This document shows positions 40,991 through 51,771 of a stretch of DNA of 64,000 nucleotides, in pieces. The DNA is taken from NCBI GenBank assembly GCA_905221605.1, contig CAJNDS010002253.1:92501-156500 (forward strand), written 5' to 3'. This DNA comes from Symbiodinium natans (lineage: Eukaryota; Sar; Dinophyceae; Suessiales; Symbiodiniaceae). The notes under the pieces were generated by a model. The model was not told the origin of the DNA. It saw nothing but the letters and a program-made list of their open reading frames with translations, and made no database searches. Each line of letters starts with the position of its first letter. The stretch's first letter is position 1. Both the position numbers and the translations under genes were made by a program.

Positions 40991-41476
40991 GTGTCTGTGT
41001 CTGTGTCTGTGTGTGTGTCTGTGTCTGTGTCTGTGTCTGTGTCTGTGTCTGTGTCTGTGTCTGTGTCTGTGTCTGTGTCTGTGTCTGTGTCTGTGTCTGT
41101 GTCTGTGTCTGTGTCTGTGTCTGTGTCTGTGTCTGTGTCTGTGTCTGTGTCTGTGTCTGTGTCTGTGTCTGTGTCTGTGTCTGTGTCTGTGTCTGTGTCT
41201 CTGTCTGTGTCTGTGTCTGTGTCTGTGTCTGTGTCTGTGTCTGTGTCTGTGTCTGTGTCTGTGTCTGTGTCTGTGTCTGTGTCTGTGTCTGTGTCTGTGT
41301 CTGTGTCTGTGTCTGTGTCTGTGTCTGTGTAGGTGTCTGTGTCTGTGTAGGTGTCTGTGTCTGTGTCTGTGTCTGTGTCTGTGTCTGTGTCTGTGTCTGT
41401 GTCTGTGTCTGTGTCTGTGTCTGTGTCTGTGTCTGTGTCTGTGTCTGTGTCTGTGTCTGTGTGTGTGTGTGTGTGT
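40991..41476. repeat. GTGTCT hexanucleotide array ending in (GT)n
   Basis: About 77 units of GTGTCT with three variants, ending in a (GT) run at 41,455-41,476. The change from the seven-base satellite is abrupt, with a short GTGTGTGTCT mixture. Confidence 0.97.
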
Positions 41477-41479
41477 ATA

Positions 41480-42094
41480 CAAGAACCTGGCAAACAGGCC
41501 AGGAAGCTCAGGCCGAACTGGCTGTTTGTTTTTGGACGTCAACTCCGTTCATCGAGAATTTCACAATATTCAAGCTGCAACCTGTACTGACTCCAAGTCT
41601 GCGAGCCTTTGCGGAGGCGTATGCGTGTTGCGGCGCATTCGAGAAGCCCGAGAGAGGCCCCGCGGCCCCACGTTGGTCTCACACGCGCGGCGCGGCCAGG
41701 CAGCCCAACATCGCGACAGACGAGCCTCGAGGAAGTGGACCCGCTGGGACGCCCTTCACTGCCACCTTCGAGTCGAGATCGAGCTCTTCATCCCGCTGGC
41801 AGCTTAGAACAGGGTGCAACCAATGGGGGGCACCTGGGCCTCTCGTGCCCAAACGCGCTTTTCATTCTGCTCCCTGCCCTATCGATCTCGCAGGCAGATC
41901 GCACGGAGTCTAAGAGCAAGAAGCATCTTTTGATTCTCTTGTCCCTCGCAATGGCATCCAGGGGTGGGTGGCAGGTGTGTAGTAGCAGCATTCTGTTTTG
42001 GTGTGTCAAGCTGTCGGTGGTCTGGTTTGACGGTTTTGCGCCCGCTCAAAGCCACACTCCACTGGCCACTCCTTTGGTGTCCCAACCCCTTTGA
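41480..42094 (+). CDS. Weak coding candidate after the satellites
   Basis: Two plus-strand frames (one of 161 codons from 41,609 to 42,094) and one on the minus strand are open. Composition is only moderately protein-like. From 42,095 to 42,670 there are a few telomere-like motifs and no gene. Confidence 0.2.
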
Positions 42095-42675
42095 AAACCT
42101 AATCCCTATCCCTAAACCCTAAATCCTACTAAACCTCACTCTTCGGGTTACGTTTGTTTAGGGGTTTGGCCACGGGGTTCCTTGGCAGCGGTCTTGTGGT
42201 TGAAGCTCCAGAGAGGGTTATGGTGATGAATGGCGACTGCACGAAATTAAGGGTTCCCATTGGGGCTCCGGCTGCATAATTCTCTTTTTGCAGGGCTCGG
42301 GGTTGTCCCCAAACGTATCAACAGACCCGCCAAAAAAAGCCTAACAAAGACGGCCTTTTCCAGCAAAAGATTGGGCATGACCTGTGGCAACTGACTGCTA
42401 CCGTGCGTTAATGGACTGCTTGGACGCTCTGCGGAAATGGGTTAACCGCAAATCCGCAAGGCGCCCAACTCCTCAACTTTGAGAGATTGCCAGCACTTCC
42501 TGGTCGAGTACTTACACCCGAAACGAAAGCTTGTGACTGGTGACTACGTTGGACATCGACATGGGAGGTTGCTTGCATCTCTCTGCCAGTGGCAGCATCT
42601 ACATTTACAGGTGAGACAGGAGTGGCTGCCCTGCTCCTGCGACTCCAAACGCATCAGCCTGCGCAGCCATGAAAG

Positions 42676-42942
42676 ATGAAAGATGCAACCACGACGAATC
42701 CTCGGGAGGCCTGTGTTTCGCGTCTGCGATCAAGGAGATACAGCTTGGCGGAACCATTTTGGATCCAAGCAGACTGGCACCTGTTTCGGAGCTGTGAACA
42801 GGCTTGGGCAAGGGCGTATGAGGGCCACTCCAATACTGGCCTCCCAGTATCCGAGATGGTCGGCAATGTGCTCAGTCACCTGCACGCCGCAAGCAGGCAA
42901 CCAAAGGATCGCCAAGGTCCCTTCATGGAATTAACAAGATAA
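42676..42942 (+). CDS. Possible exon, unknown
   Basis: The open frame reads MKDATTTNPREACVSRLRSR and SLAEPFWIQADWHLFRSCEQ and ends in a stop. The minus strand also has open frames here, so strand is not certain. Confidence 0.35.
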   Translation: MKDATTTNPREACVSRLRSRRYSLAEPFWIQADWHLFRSCEQAWARAYEGHSNTGLPVSEMVGNVLSHLHAASRQPKDRQGPFMELTR

Positions 42943-43227
42943 GTAAGCCTTGGCTTGACTGGAGGGCACGTTCATCGACAAATTGCGGTATGACTTGCTC
43001 TTAAAACTCATGCGATTTACTGGTACTTGCTTTCGTGTGACAGCGCTGGCAAGTGCCTCATGTGCGGCTTTGGCCCGCGCTATGCTGGCAAGGCCTGAGC
43101 TCATGTCCATGCGGATTTTTCAATTTTTTGAATGCCGTCATTAGCTTCGAGATGCCAGGTCTATGTGGCATTCTTCCTGGGTGTCAGAACGGTCCTACAT
43201 GCTCTTAACTGTGGATGGTCAAATACC

Positions 43228-43473
43228 CTAATTCATAGGGCAACCTTGATTGCGGCAGGTGCACCTGTGCTGCATGGAAGGTTCTTCCCACGCCAGCTGT
43301 CCAGAACGCATCTGGGCTCGAGCTGCCTGGTAAGGAGCCATCCGCTTGAGGTGTGCCAGCCTCAAGACGTGGGATGCCAGCATGGTCCATGCTGTGGCAT
43401 CCCTCAACACTTGCAGATGATAGGACGGCGAGGAAGGGCACGGGCAGGGGTCCCTACACATAACTACTGACAT
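43228..43473 (-). CDS. Possible helical exon, unknown
   Basis: The minus frame reads YHLQVLRDATAWTMLASHVL and AHLKRMAPYQAARAQMRSGQ, strongly helical and without repeats. The opposite-strand frame is less protein-like. Confidence 0.4.
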   Translation of the reverse strand: MSVVMCRDPCPCPSSPSYHLQVLRDATAWTMLASHVLRLAHLKRMAPYQAARAQMRSGQLAWEEPSMQHRCTCRNQGCPMN

Positions 43474-43499
43474 GTTGCAGTAGCAATGGCGCTTGCACT

Positions 43500-44664
43500 T
43501 TGAAACTGAACAGCTATGCCGACAGAGCGAGAGCGGCTGAAAATGTTATGAAGGCGAAGATCACACTGCGAGGAAATCCGATTTGGAAATTGTACCAAAC
43601 TCGGGGCCACAAGACAGCTCAAAGAGGGCCCCTGACGAATGTTGATTCGCTTCCCCTCGGCCCCGGCCGAGAAGCTACTGGAACTAGCAGACGTCTCCTT
43701 CCCCCCCTCTGCCACGTCCCCAGGCCCAACCCCCCCCTCCCCGGAATGATTGCAAGTGAGGCTTCCCGGGTTTCCCAAAAACCAGCCTTTCCATGTCCCC
43801 AAGGCTCCATTGTCACTTGCTGGTTCAAGGGTTTTCGGGTTTACGGGTCGCCTGCTCTCCGGCGTCGCTTGAGCACAGCGTGCTGTTGCTCAACCCTGCA
43901 AAAGCGACGAACACGCCACAGCTACAATGGCGACCCTGGCCTCTAAACCTAGGATGGGCTGGCAAACGAGGGGCTAGTGGGTGAGGCACTCAGAACCTCC
44001 GTCGCCAATTCGGACGTCATACTCTGTCACAAAAGTGAAGCTGATGCAAGCGAAGCAGCCGGTCGCTTGCCCGCTTGTGGGGACGGAGGGTGTGCCTCAC
44101 GATTTCTTGTAGCTGCAGCTTTGGCTCACCAGTATTGCTGCTTTGCTGTAAAAGCTACAAGGGCTTGCTATCTCCAACCAGTGGATAGAACATGCATCCC
44201 CCAGCTCGAGCCTGCATCACAAAATACATCAGTGGCTTCGTTTTAAGTAGCTGCTCTTTGCAGTGGAGCCATCAGACACGTTTGGGAATGTCGGCCCTTC
44301 CAAGAGCGTCAGGTAGTGCATGTAGTATCATCTAGCATCGTGTAGTATCATCACACTCAATGTGTTTCAGCCACCGTTACACGGATACCGTGTGGAGACG
44401 AAGCTGTTCTTTTCAAGCCGTGAAGAGTGCAGGAGAGGAATGGTCGGTTGCCAAGATGCCGGAGGCGCAAAGTTCTCTGCGCAAGACGGTGATGTGGCGG
44501 GGGCTATGTTGGGAGCCAGGGCCTCTTGCATGACCTTGACAAACAAGCTAAACCTTCTTTGTGCAATGCTGCTTGCTGACCGCTTTAAGGCAGAATGTAG
44601 CAGAATCTGTCAACTGAGCATTCGCGCTTCGTCAGGCGGCGGTGGCGGCGGTAGCGTGTCCTAA
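43500..44664 (+). CDS. Unknown plus-strand gene, several exons
   Basis: Coding-like exons: 43,500-43,640 (MKLNSYADRARAAENVMKAK), 43,977-44,246 (GEALRTSVANSDVILCHKSE, Cys-rich centre, ends SQNTSVASF) and 44,362-44,664 (GYRVETKLFFSSREECRRGM ... SSGGGGGGSVS then stop). The exons are in different frames and imply introns. No family is recognised. Confidence 0.4.
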
Positions 44665-45002
44665 CATACTGTGGGTCAGCGACCAGAAACTCTGAATGAG
44701 TTGCGTGATGTTGGTTTGACACAAGCCTGCCGTGACAGTGGCGGCCGCGGACAGACATCACCATCCAGGGCTGAAGGCTTCTTGCGAACCTGTCGAAGCA
44801 GGTACTGTAGTGATAAATAACAGGCACAACACTCATCCACATGCGAAACTATAGCAAGTTGCAGAATCGGGGCACCTGATCTTCAGCTAAAGACGGGATG
44901 CGCGCGATTGCCAGTGCAGGAGGGGCAGATGCTGCTGTACCACCTTTCAGGGAGCCGCTGTGACAGATTTCGATTGGAGATGCCGAATCCTGTCCCAACG
45001 TC

Positions 45003-45377
45003 TCAGCAATAAAGCAGGGTCATTGCGGACAGCCGATCTTGCTGCAGCGCCTGACCGTCGCTTCCTTCTGTCCTCGCATTCAGCAGGCCGAAAGCGAAAG
45101 CGCTGGCAGCCGCTGGCATGAATGGGTTGAAGATGGTTGAAGATCCATTGCGGTCTCCCGCCTCGGCTCTCCTCAGAAGCTGCAAGCGTTGAGCTTCTTC
45201 ATCATCCATCTGCAAACTTCGCAAGCGTTCAGCAACGCTGCTCATTCGTTCCATGGTAGACCTGTACCTTGGCGGTCTTGATTTCTCTTCAAAAGCCTCA
45301 AAGTCTTGGAGCCTTAGAGCCTTGCCAAAATGACATACACAAGCACGCCACAAGGACACAAGAAGTCTCTGAGCCAA
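45003..45377 (-). CDS. C-terminal exon with coiled coil
   Basis: The 124-codon frame reads LQDFEAFEEKSRPPRYRSTM and AERLRSLQMDDEEAQRLQLL, then STIFNPFMPAAASAFAFGLL, and ends in a stop. It may be the 3' exon of the WW-domain gene upstream; this is inference from strand and distance only. Confidence 0.5.
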   Translation of the reverse strand: MAQRLLVSLWRACVCHFGKALRLQDFEAFEEKSRPPRYRSTMERMSSVAERLRSLQMDDEEAQRLQLLRRAEAGDRNGSSTIFNPFMPAAASAFAFGLLNARTEGSDGQALQQDRLSAMTLLYC

Positions 45378-45599
45378 GGGGCTCTGCCTGTGCGTTTTTC
45401 TGGGCCTCGGCTGCCAATCGCTTGGTTCTCTTTTTGTTCATGATTTTAGGTGCTACAGCTCCAGCTCAGCTAAGGCTCCGTTGTAGTCAGCGTTCGAGAC
45501 TTCCGTTCACGGAATGTCTTGCGCGCTGCCGAATTGATGATGTGCTTGGTCTCTTTCGGACTATCCAGGGTCAGGACTTCCTGATGTGAACAAAGAGAA

Positions 45600-45692
45600 C
45601 CATTCATGAGGTGCCCGGAAAACAAGAGAGAGAAAGAGAGGGAGAGGGAGAGTCAGGGAGAGTCAGGGAGAGAGATGAGAGAGAGGAGAAAT
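45600..45692. repeat. GA-rich microsatellite
   Basis: (GAGA)n with two AGTCAGGG units on the plus strand, at the 3' side of the WW-domain gene. Confidence 0.85.
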
Positions 45693-45699
45693 GAAAATG

Positions 45700-46518
45700 C
45701 ACTGCTTAATTGCACCTGGGACTCCGCTCCCTCTGCAGTCTTCCAGTGACCATCTTTGGGGTCGAAATTGGGAGTGTCTGGTCTTGCTGGAGGCAAGATC
45801 TCTTCGAGACTTGTCAGCAACCCACTCTCCAGCTCAAAAACGTACCTCAGCCGAGCAAGGGCAAGCTGCACGCTGCCAATGGTCTGAGCGCACATCCCGT
45901 CTGACGTGCTCTGGGCTGCTGTGCATCCATTCGTGGATCCTGCCAGGAGGAGATGCCATCCTCCGAGTTGACGAAATACCTCGGGGTTCGAAACATGTTC
46001 AGCCGCGACTTCAAAAAATTGAACTCCGCCCGGTACTCTCTTGGCAGCTCTGAAGTTGCCACGGGGGGGGGGGGGAGTCTGCCAGACCTGGCCCCGACGA
46101 CAAAGGCTCGGGCTGACGACCCGCATCATCCATGAATGGTCCATGCCACTTGTCCAGCTCCTGTTTGTGCTGGTGCCACAGAATGCCTTTCTGCTCCTCG
46201 AAATACCCAGCTGTGTAGCATTTGAGATAATTGCGTCCTGTCGAGCAGCACCCTGAAGCGCTGCACACTGTGCCATTTGTGCATATTGTGCATTCTTTTT
46301 GGAGTGCGTGCCGTGTTATCGCCCCTCCTATCTCCACGATTCTGCGGAGGCAGGGCACAAGTGGATTTTCCCAAGTGCTGACTTGCCTGAGATGTGTGGT
46401 ATGCCAACAGCGTGCTCGCAAACCTCGAGGCCGGCAGCCAATGCTTCCCAAGCGACCGGTCATGGTCCACATAATAAACATAGCCTGAGTACTGCATGGA
46501 TGTTTCTTCAAGGGTCAC
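45700..46518 (-). CDS. WW-domain protein, multi-exon
   Basis: The exon at 46,518-46,387 encodes TLEETSMQYSGYVYYVDHDR then SLGKHWLP, the core and second Trp of a WW-like domain. It ends at CAG|GCAAGT, a good GC donor. A later exon (about 46,062-45,900) reads FRTPRYFVNSEDGISSWQDP, the second half of another WW domain. A third (about 45,865-45,700) reads VQLALARLRYVFELESGLLT. WW domains bind proline-rich peptides. The first Trp of each domain should lie in an upstream exon. The GTG at 46,518 is not a real start. Confidence 0.6.
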
Positions 46519-47030
46519 AGCTTAACATAGGCTTTAACATGTTTTAACTATATAAGTATGTGTAATGACCTCTTCGCATGGATCGATGTACAGAGTCGCA
46601 GAATGTCACGAACCATGCTTTCTGCTTTGCTCTTCCTGAAAAAGGCGTCTTCATGCACACCCACCCAAACACAACACTATTCATAATAAGCTGTCATAAA
46701 CCAATCACTACTCGACACTACTCGGCTCTACTCGGCACCGCAGGCCGTGGGAACTGGGCCGTCACGAGGCATCTCTTCTGCTGAGGCATGGAAGATGCGT
46801 TGGCAACATCCTTAACAGACTTACCTGCGGCGCAGCGACCGGAGGAAGCATCGCTGTGTGCCGTCCAGCGAGGTGGCAGTGGGCTTTGAATGCCAACTTC
46901 TGCAATCCACCCGAACTCCTCTTCCTCTCAAGCCACTGCATTGGACTGTGAACTTCTGTGAACTCAGGCCACAGTCCGGCCTCCTTGATGTGAATGCCCA
47001 GCTGCTGCTTGAAGGCTGCAATGACATGAC
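46519..47030. other. No firm gene
   Basis: Unique sequence with short frames on both strands. A small CTACTCGGC duplication lies at about 46,710-46,737. Nothing is recognised. Confidence 0.4.
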
Positions 47031-47066
47031 TCTCATCCTGCCACGGCTTTCAGTCTGCTAGGGCAG

Positions 47067-47135
47067 GACGTCGCGACACGTCGCGATACGCGTCGCGATA
47101 CGCGTGTGCACTGCAGTGTGCACTGCGTGTGCACT
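47067..47135. repeat. Cluster of palindromes
   Basis: Three TCGCGA sites, ACGCGT, GTGCAC and CTGCAG follow each other in ACGTCGCGA/TACGCG and GTGTGCACTGC repeats. Confidence 0.75.
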
Positions 47136-47525
47136 CTGAGCTCCGGACTAGAAGGCGGCCGGCCATGGGCCATTTGCACTGAGGAAGGCATTGCTAGGGG
47201 CAGAGCCAAGGCTTGCGGATGCATCGTCCAAATCAGGAACGTGATCATAGGCACATGGCCATGGGAGACAGACTTTAGATGATAGTGTTTGATGCTACAG
47301 AAATGTCGACTGCAGATTGGACAACTTCCCTGTTCGCTTTGCTCACACAGCGAATTGCAAGCATACTGCCGCATTATGAGCTCAAGCAGGACTTGATGGC
47401 ACAAAGTCCAGCTGATAGCTCTATAAGAATGGGCAAGCGGAGTCATGGTAGTTACGGACCGGCAATCTGCGAAGGGCTTTCTTTGCACGCTCCACTCCCA
47501 GCATTGGTGCGACCAGTATCACATG

Positions 47526-48562
47526 TCAGGCGCACAGCACGCAAACACCGCCTGCAAAGGCAGCATGCGCAGCTTCAAGATCTCTAAAAATCTGTTTTCC
47601 CTGATGTTCATGTCGGGCCTGTCTAACATAATCGCTTGCTCAGCTGCAGGCAAGCGACCAGCAGCTTTAATCTTCTCCTCGGCCTCCTTGGTGAAGTAGC
47701 GCGCCTTGGCAGGCTTTTGTCACTTCGATGCGAGGGATTCCAGCCCAAGTCCACCCAAGTGCCTTCACAATCATCGGCTGCTCGGGAAGCTGGCCCTTGC
47801 CCAGCACCTTCATGTACCCGGCCTGGTTCAGTCGCAAGAAGCACGGCAATGACTCGCATAGTATTCACATGCTTGTCAAGAGCCAACACTGCGCCCGCCT
47901 TCATGACGTCGATGACGGGGGCCTTGTCAGTCTTGTCCTTCGCAGACAAAAAGAATCTCGAGAAGCAACAAATCTACCTCTGACAAGGCTTGTGGCAAGC
48001 CTTGTAGAATAACCTCGTCTGCTCTGAAACCAGCGACCACAGTCGCTCGACGTTGATGGTCGGAATGACCTTACGCAGTCCAGCATCAGCCACAATGGGA
48101 CTCAGCAAATCTTGGAAGAAGCGGGCGATGCCTTGCCATGCTTGATGAGGTGGAAATTGCGCATACCCACCTCATAAGTTGCTACAGGAAACCACGTGAA
48201 GCTTGGTGTACCAACTCCAACAACATTGCCTTTCCGAAGTACCCAGGATGGTACTTGTCAAAGTTGATTCGGTGATGGTGCCTTGAAGGTGCGGCGTCTC
48301 CGGGTGTTAAAGCTTACCGGCGGTCTGCATCGGCACATGCCCCAACAGTAAGAGCCGCGCTGGCCACCCGAGTTTCCGCAACCACCCGGATGCTTGCGGT
48401 GCTTGCCGATGCGGCCGTGGCCTTGACGAAAAAACACTGCAGCAAGCCGACTTCAGACCAACAATATCCCGACAACGTACAAGCGCAGGGCACAACCTTA
48501 GGTCTCGAACCCCTCTTGCGGTGAGCGTGCATCTTGCGGCTCTTCTTGAACCGAGTGGTCAT
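47526..48562 (-). CDS. RPL27A: Ribosomal protein uL15 (RPL27a), intron-rich
   Basis: The product is a cytosolic large-subunit ribosomal protein. Exons (minus): first exon from ATG 48,562 ([10 protein letters not shown]); 48,421-48,361 ([20 protein letters not shown]); 48,281-48,230 ([17 protein letters not shown]); 48,170-48,132 ([13 protein letters not shown]); 48,069-48,001 ([20 protein letters not shown]); 47,937-47,899 ([13 protein letters not shown]); 47,822-47,763 ([20 protein letters not shown]); 47,704-47,659 ([16 protein letters not shown]); 47,551-47,526 (GVCVLCA, stop). Introns are 58-107 bases. Six of these seven begin with GC and one with GT; all end in AG. The HVSA-like residues expected before GHGR were not found, so the end of exon 1 is open. 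A second copy lies at the window end. Confidence 0.93.
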
Positions 48563-48569
48563 GGTGCCT

Positions 48570-49340
48570 CAGAGCAGTTGCAGGACCCTGGTTCAATTTC
48601 GGACATCACCTGTCTGGACGAGGCACTCGCACCGAACCCGCTTGGGATGGATGTGCTGCTAAACTGCCTACCCTGAAACGGCGAGCGATGTTTCAGATGA
48701 GCTTCTCGCGCCTCTTTTGGGCAACAAGTGACTGGTGCAACCCTACACTTCAGCCGCCCCTCCGAAGCAGCAAGCCCCTGGTCTTTTTGCACCTTGTGGG
48801 TTTGTGTGTGTGGGGATTGTTGTGCTCCGGGAGGCAAGTGGAAGTCCACACGAACACATGCGGCTGCTTCAACATGCCCAGATTAGCCTATATATGCTCG
48901 CCACCCTCCCCCAGATCTTGGGGGGGGGGGGGGAGACAACCATTTGAGTCCAGTACGACCACTGGCTGCCCATTTCTCTGATAGAGGAGTCCGACGGGTT
49001 CAGCTGAATCCAAGAGAAGTGTTCTCGACTGGGTCCATAAGAACCAGATTCAGACGTTGATAACAACGTGGCCAGCGGGGGGGATATGGATGGAGGGATG
49101 TGGGGATGGATGGAGGGGGGTGGGGAGGGAGGTCACGTGGTCAGAAGCGACCGGGAGCATGCAGACTCAAAACACAGCAACTGCTAGGCCCTGCTAGGCC
49201 AGCTCCCCTGCACCTACGAGGCAGAGTGCTACCCAACTGGCAAACATACTGAAAGGCAAGGCCGCTCGTCATCCTCCCACGAGCTGCTGTTTGACAACAC
49301 ACTTCCCTAAGCAGCTGCGTGCAAGGGTACAGAGCGTAGG
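48570..49340. other. Intergenic region with G-runs
   Basis: It holds a poly-G run (48,918-48,931), GGATGGA-type repeats (49,085-49,132) and short frames on both strands. The 5' flank of uL15 shows no clear promoter; dinoflagellate promoters are poorly defined. Confidence 0.5.
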
Positions 49341-49349
49341 TTGACACTT

Positions 49350-49480
49350 TTCGATCAAATCATGATTTCAACAGATCTTTTCGATCAAATCCTGATTTCA
49401 AGTGCGTCAAGTCTTTTCGATCAAATCTTGAGTTCGTATTTAGAAGATCATTTCGAGCAAATCAGGGAATCGAATTTTCA
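49350..49480. repeat. Imperfect TTTTCGATCAAATC repeats
   Basis: Four units of about 30-36 bases share C(T/A)TTTCGATCAAATC and a following TGATTTC-like part. Confidence 0.85.
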
Positions 49481-49732
49481 TGGGCTCTTCGAAGTGGTAG
49501 GGGTGTTCTGGAAATCTAAATGATGGAAGTTTGTGTTTCGATCATGATCTCATCCCCGTAGCAGGCGGCACTAGGCCGAAAGGCAAACACGCTTCCCCTG
49601 AGGATCCTGCCTCAAGCGCCCATGGCAGCACAACACACGTGTACCACTCACCATCACCTCCTGCCTTGACACAGAACAAGGGGCCTTCACGAAAACAGGT
49701 GGGCAAGGTCCCTCGAAGGAGGGTTGCAATAA

Positions 49733-50518
49733 GCAGTTGAGCTCCCCTCTGCTGGGGAAGCACGAGACAAATGCGGAACACCTGCGGCGCTTCCCTGTGT
49801 GCCCCTCACCCGACAAGGGACCTTGTCCGGCTTAGCCTCGTCCCAAGCCTTCCAACAGCAACATGGTCCCTTTGCAGTCGGAACCTCCTTGAGAACACCA
49901 GAAAAAAGGCTGACATGCTCCAAAGAGGTTTTCTACGAAAACAAGCTCATGCGAAAGCTCCTGCGAAGTATCGCAGAAGGCCACTCGGATTTTTGTTTTT
50001 CGGTCGGACCGGCTCGAATGCTCTTTCACTGGTTGAAGCTTTTCAACATCTTTTTCAAATCAATTTCCAATCTCAACCGGCTCAGCCAGCATTACAAAGA
50101 GAGCACCTGCAGTTCTAGTAGAGGCGAAAGAGATTTGAACAATTTAGTGGAAACCGAAAGTGGCTGGGAAGGCGGGGCACGCTTGTTGTACACATGGCAG
50201 GACAGTACTGGGGCATGGACGGATAGACAATGGAATGTCAATGGAAGAGCTGCAAACTTCCGTGTTTTGAGGCGATGTTCTGCCAAAGGGCGAGAAGACT
50301 TCTGCCACTTTGGGCAGGGTCTTGGCATTAACTTTGCGATAACTTTGCGCGCAAGGAGATGCCAGCAGAGCGGATTCACAGTCGGAGTCTCCTTTGTCCG
50401 CTGCCTTTGCTCAACTACTGAATCTGCTGTCACCTTGGCCGAAGTATCGAGGCCGGGGCTTGCGGACTTGGCTCTTTATTACACGTTGTTGCTCTTAATT
50501 ACTCTTTATGACTCTTGA
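49733..50518 (+). CDS. Unknown protein, long open frame
   Basis: The frame is open for about 261 codons, the longest here outside mobile elements and satellites. It contains YENKLMRKLLRSIAEGHSDF, FHWLKLFNIFFKSISNLNRL and LYTWQDSTGAWTDRQWNVNG. No ATG lies near its start, so it is probably an exon. Its 3' end runs into a ten-base minisatellite. No family is recognised. Confidence 0.4.
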   Translation, partial: AVELPSAGEARDKCGTPAALPCVPLTRQGTLSGLASSQAFQQQHGPFAVGTSLRTPEKRLTCSKEVFYENKLMRKLLRSIAEGHSDFCFSVGPARMLFHWLKLFNIFFKSISNLNRLSQHYKESTCSSSRGERDLNNLVETESGWEGGARLLYTWQDSTGAWTDRQWNVNGRAANFRVLRRCSAKGREDFCHFGQGLGINFAITLRARRCQQSGFTVGVSFVRCLCSTTESAVTLAEVSRPGLADLALYYTLLLLITLYDS

Positions 50519-50700
50519 TGACTCTTGATTACTCTTGAGTACTCTTGAGTACGCTTGATTACTCTTGATTACTCTTTATGGCTCTGTATTAGTCCTTATT
50601 ACTCTTTATTACTCCTTACTACTCTTTATTCGTCTTCATTATTCTTTATTACTCTGTCTTACTCTTTATTTCTCTTTGCATCTCTTTACATCTCTTTACC
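50481..50700. repeat. Ten-base minisatellite (ACTCTTGATT/ACTCTTTATT)
   Basis: About 22 units keep an exact ten-base register despite many substitutions, drifting from CTTGATT to CTTTATT forms. Confidence 0.9.
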
Positions 50701-51039
50701 GTACACTGTCGAAGCGCAGTGGTGCCCAGCTGCATCATCCTGCATCCTGGAGTCCCGCATCAGCCAAGAAGAGCATATCCCCTTGAATTCCCGTCGACAG
50801 GGCTCTTGCAGTTTTGTGATTGCCTTGGCAGGGTGCCTGACTCCAGGACTCACGCATTCATTAACAGACTCAGCGCAGATGGGCATGAAGGGGACTCCAT
50901 TGGTGGCTAGACTTTGAATTTCTCATGCCGGTGGTGTCACTTCGCCTGCATGCTGCATGCGGCTGTGACATCAATTCTAATTTCGCAAAACATCGTAAGG
51001 CCTACGGATTCCCCACCAAGAACCCCCTTCGGCGCACCA

Positions 51040-51327
51040 TCATTCTTTGGCGCTTCTATGACAATGGATTGCCCGGCTCATGGTCGGACATGCGGCTGCG
51101 GTTGAGCAACGAAGTGGGTTCTCACCAGCCTGCACAGACATGCGCTGGAGACGGGGTAACTCAGAGCTCAGGGATCGAAAATCCTTTGCTAAGTTGAGAG
51201 CTTGGGAGATGTCAGCCCGCTCTTCGGCACGCCCTGTAGAGGGTATGATGTGAAAGATCTGGGCATCTGCACCACCTGGGCCATGCCAAGACCTTCTGTA
51301 TCCGTAGATCCTAGCGATTGCAATCAT
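51040..51327 (-). CDS. Possible exon, unknown
   Basis: The ATG at 51,327 opens MIAIARIYGYRRSWHGPGGA, then ADISQALNLAKDFRSLSSEL, protein-like and helical. Its neighbours are unclear. Confidence 0.4.
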   Translation of the reverse strand: MIAIARIYGYRRSWHGPGGADAQIFHIIPSTGRAEERADISQALNLAKDFRSLSSELPRLQRMSVQAGENPLRCSTAAACPTMSRAIHCHRSAKE

Positions 51328-51771
51328 GAACTAGCCTTGGTCATGTAAGCCTGTTTGCTAGCAGCTGCTCGACTTAATATACTTTAAATTAGCGGCGTAA
51401 GTTTGGCATGTCGACTTCCGTTTGGTGGGCGCACCCTGACAAAAAAATTGGGTGGGAGAGGGTAGATTGACCGATAATGGGTAGTACCTGACGGGCGGAC
51501 CCTCCAACCTGTACCCTCTAACAACTGTCTGGGGGGACGGTTCAGATGTCATTTGACAGCCTTCTGATACTCAGGAAAGGGCAGGCGCCGGCTTACAATG
51601 TCATCTTTTCATGTCATGAAGTGTCTTAGTGCTTTCAATGGGAAAAGGGCAGGAGTCGGCATTAAGATGTCAACTTTCGGTTTCAATGTCCGTCCGTCGT
51701 TGTTCAATGTCCGGGCATGCAGCCCCATTTGACAGAACACACGAGAGTCATTAGTTTGTACTTGCTTTTCC

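Noticed and set aside
40181-41913. Several long ORFs (up to 597 codons, both strands) over the GGTGTGT and GTGTCT arrays
   Set aside because: Translations are pure seven- or six-base repeat products, open in all frames. Only the distal ends hold unique sequence, and that was treated separately.
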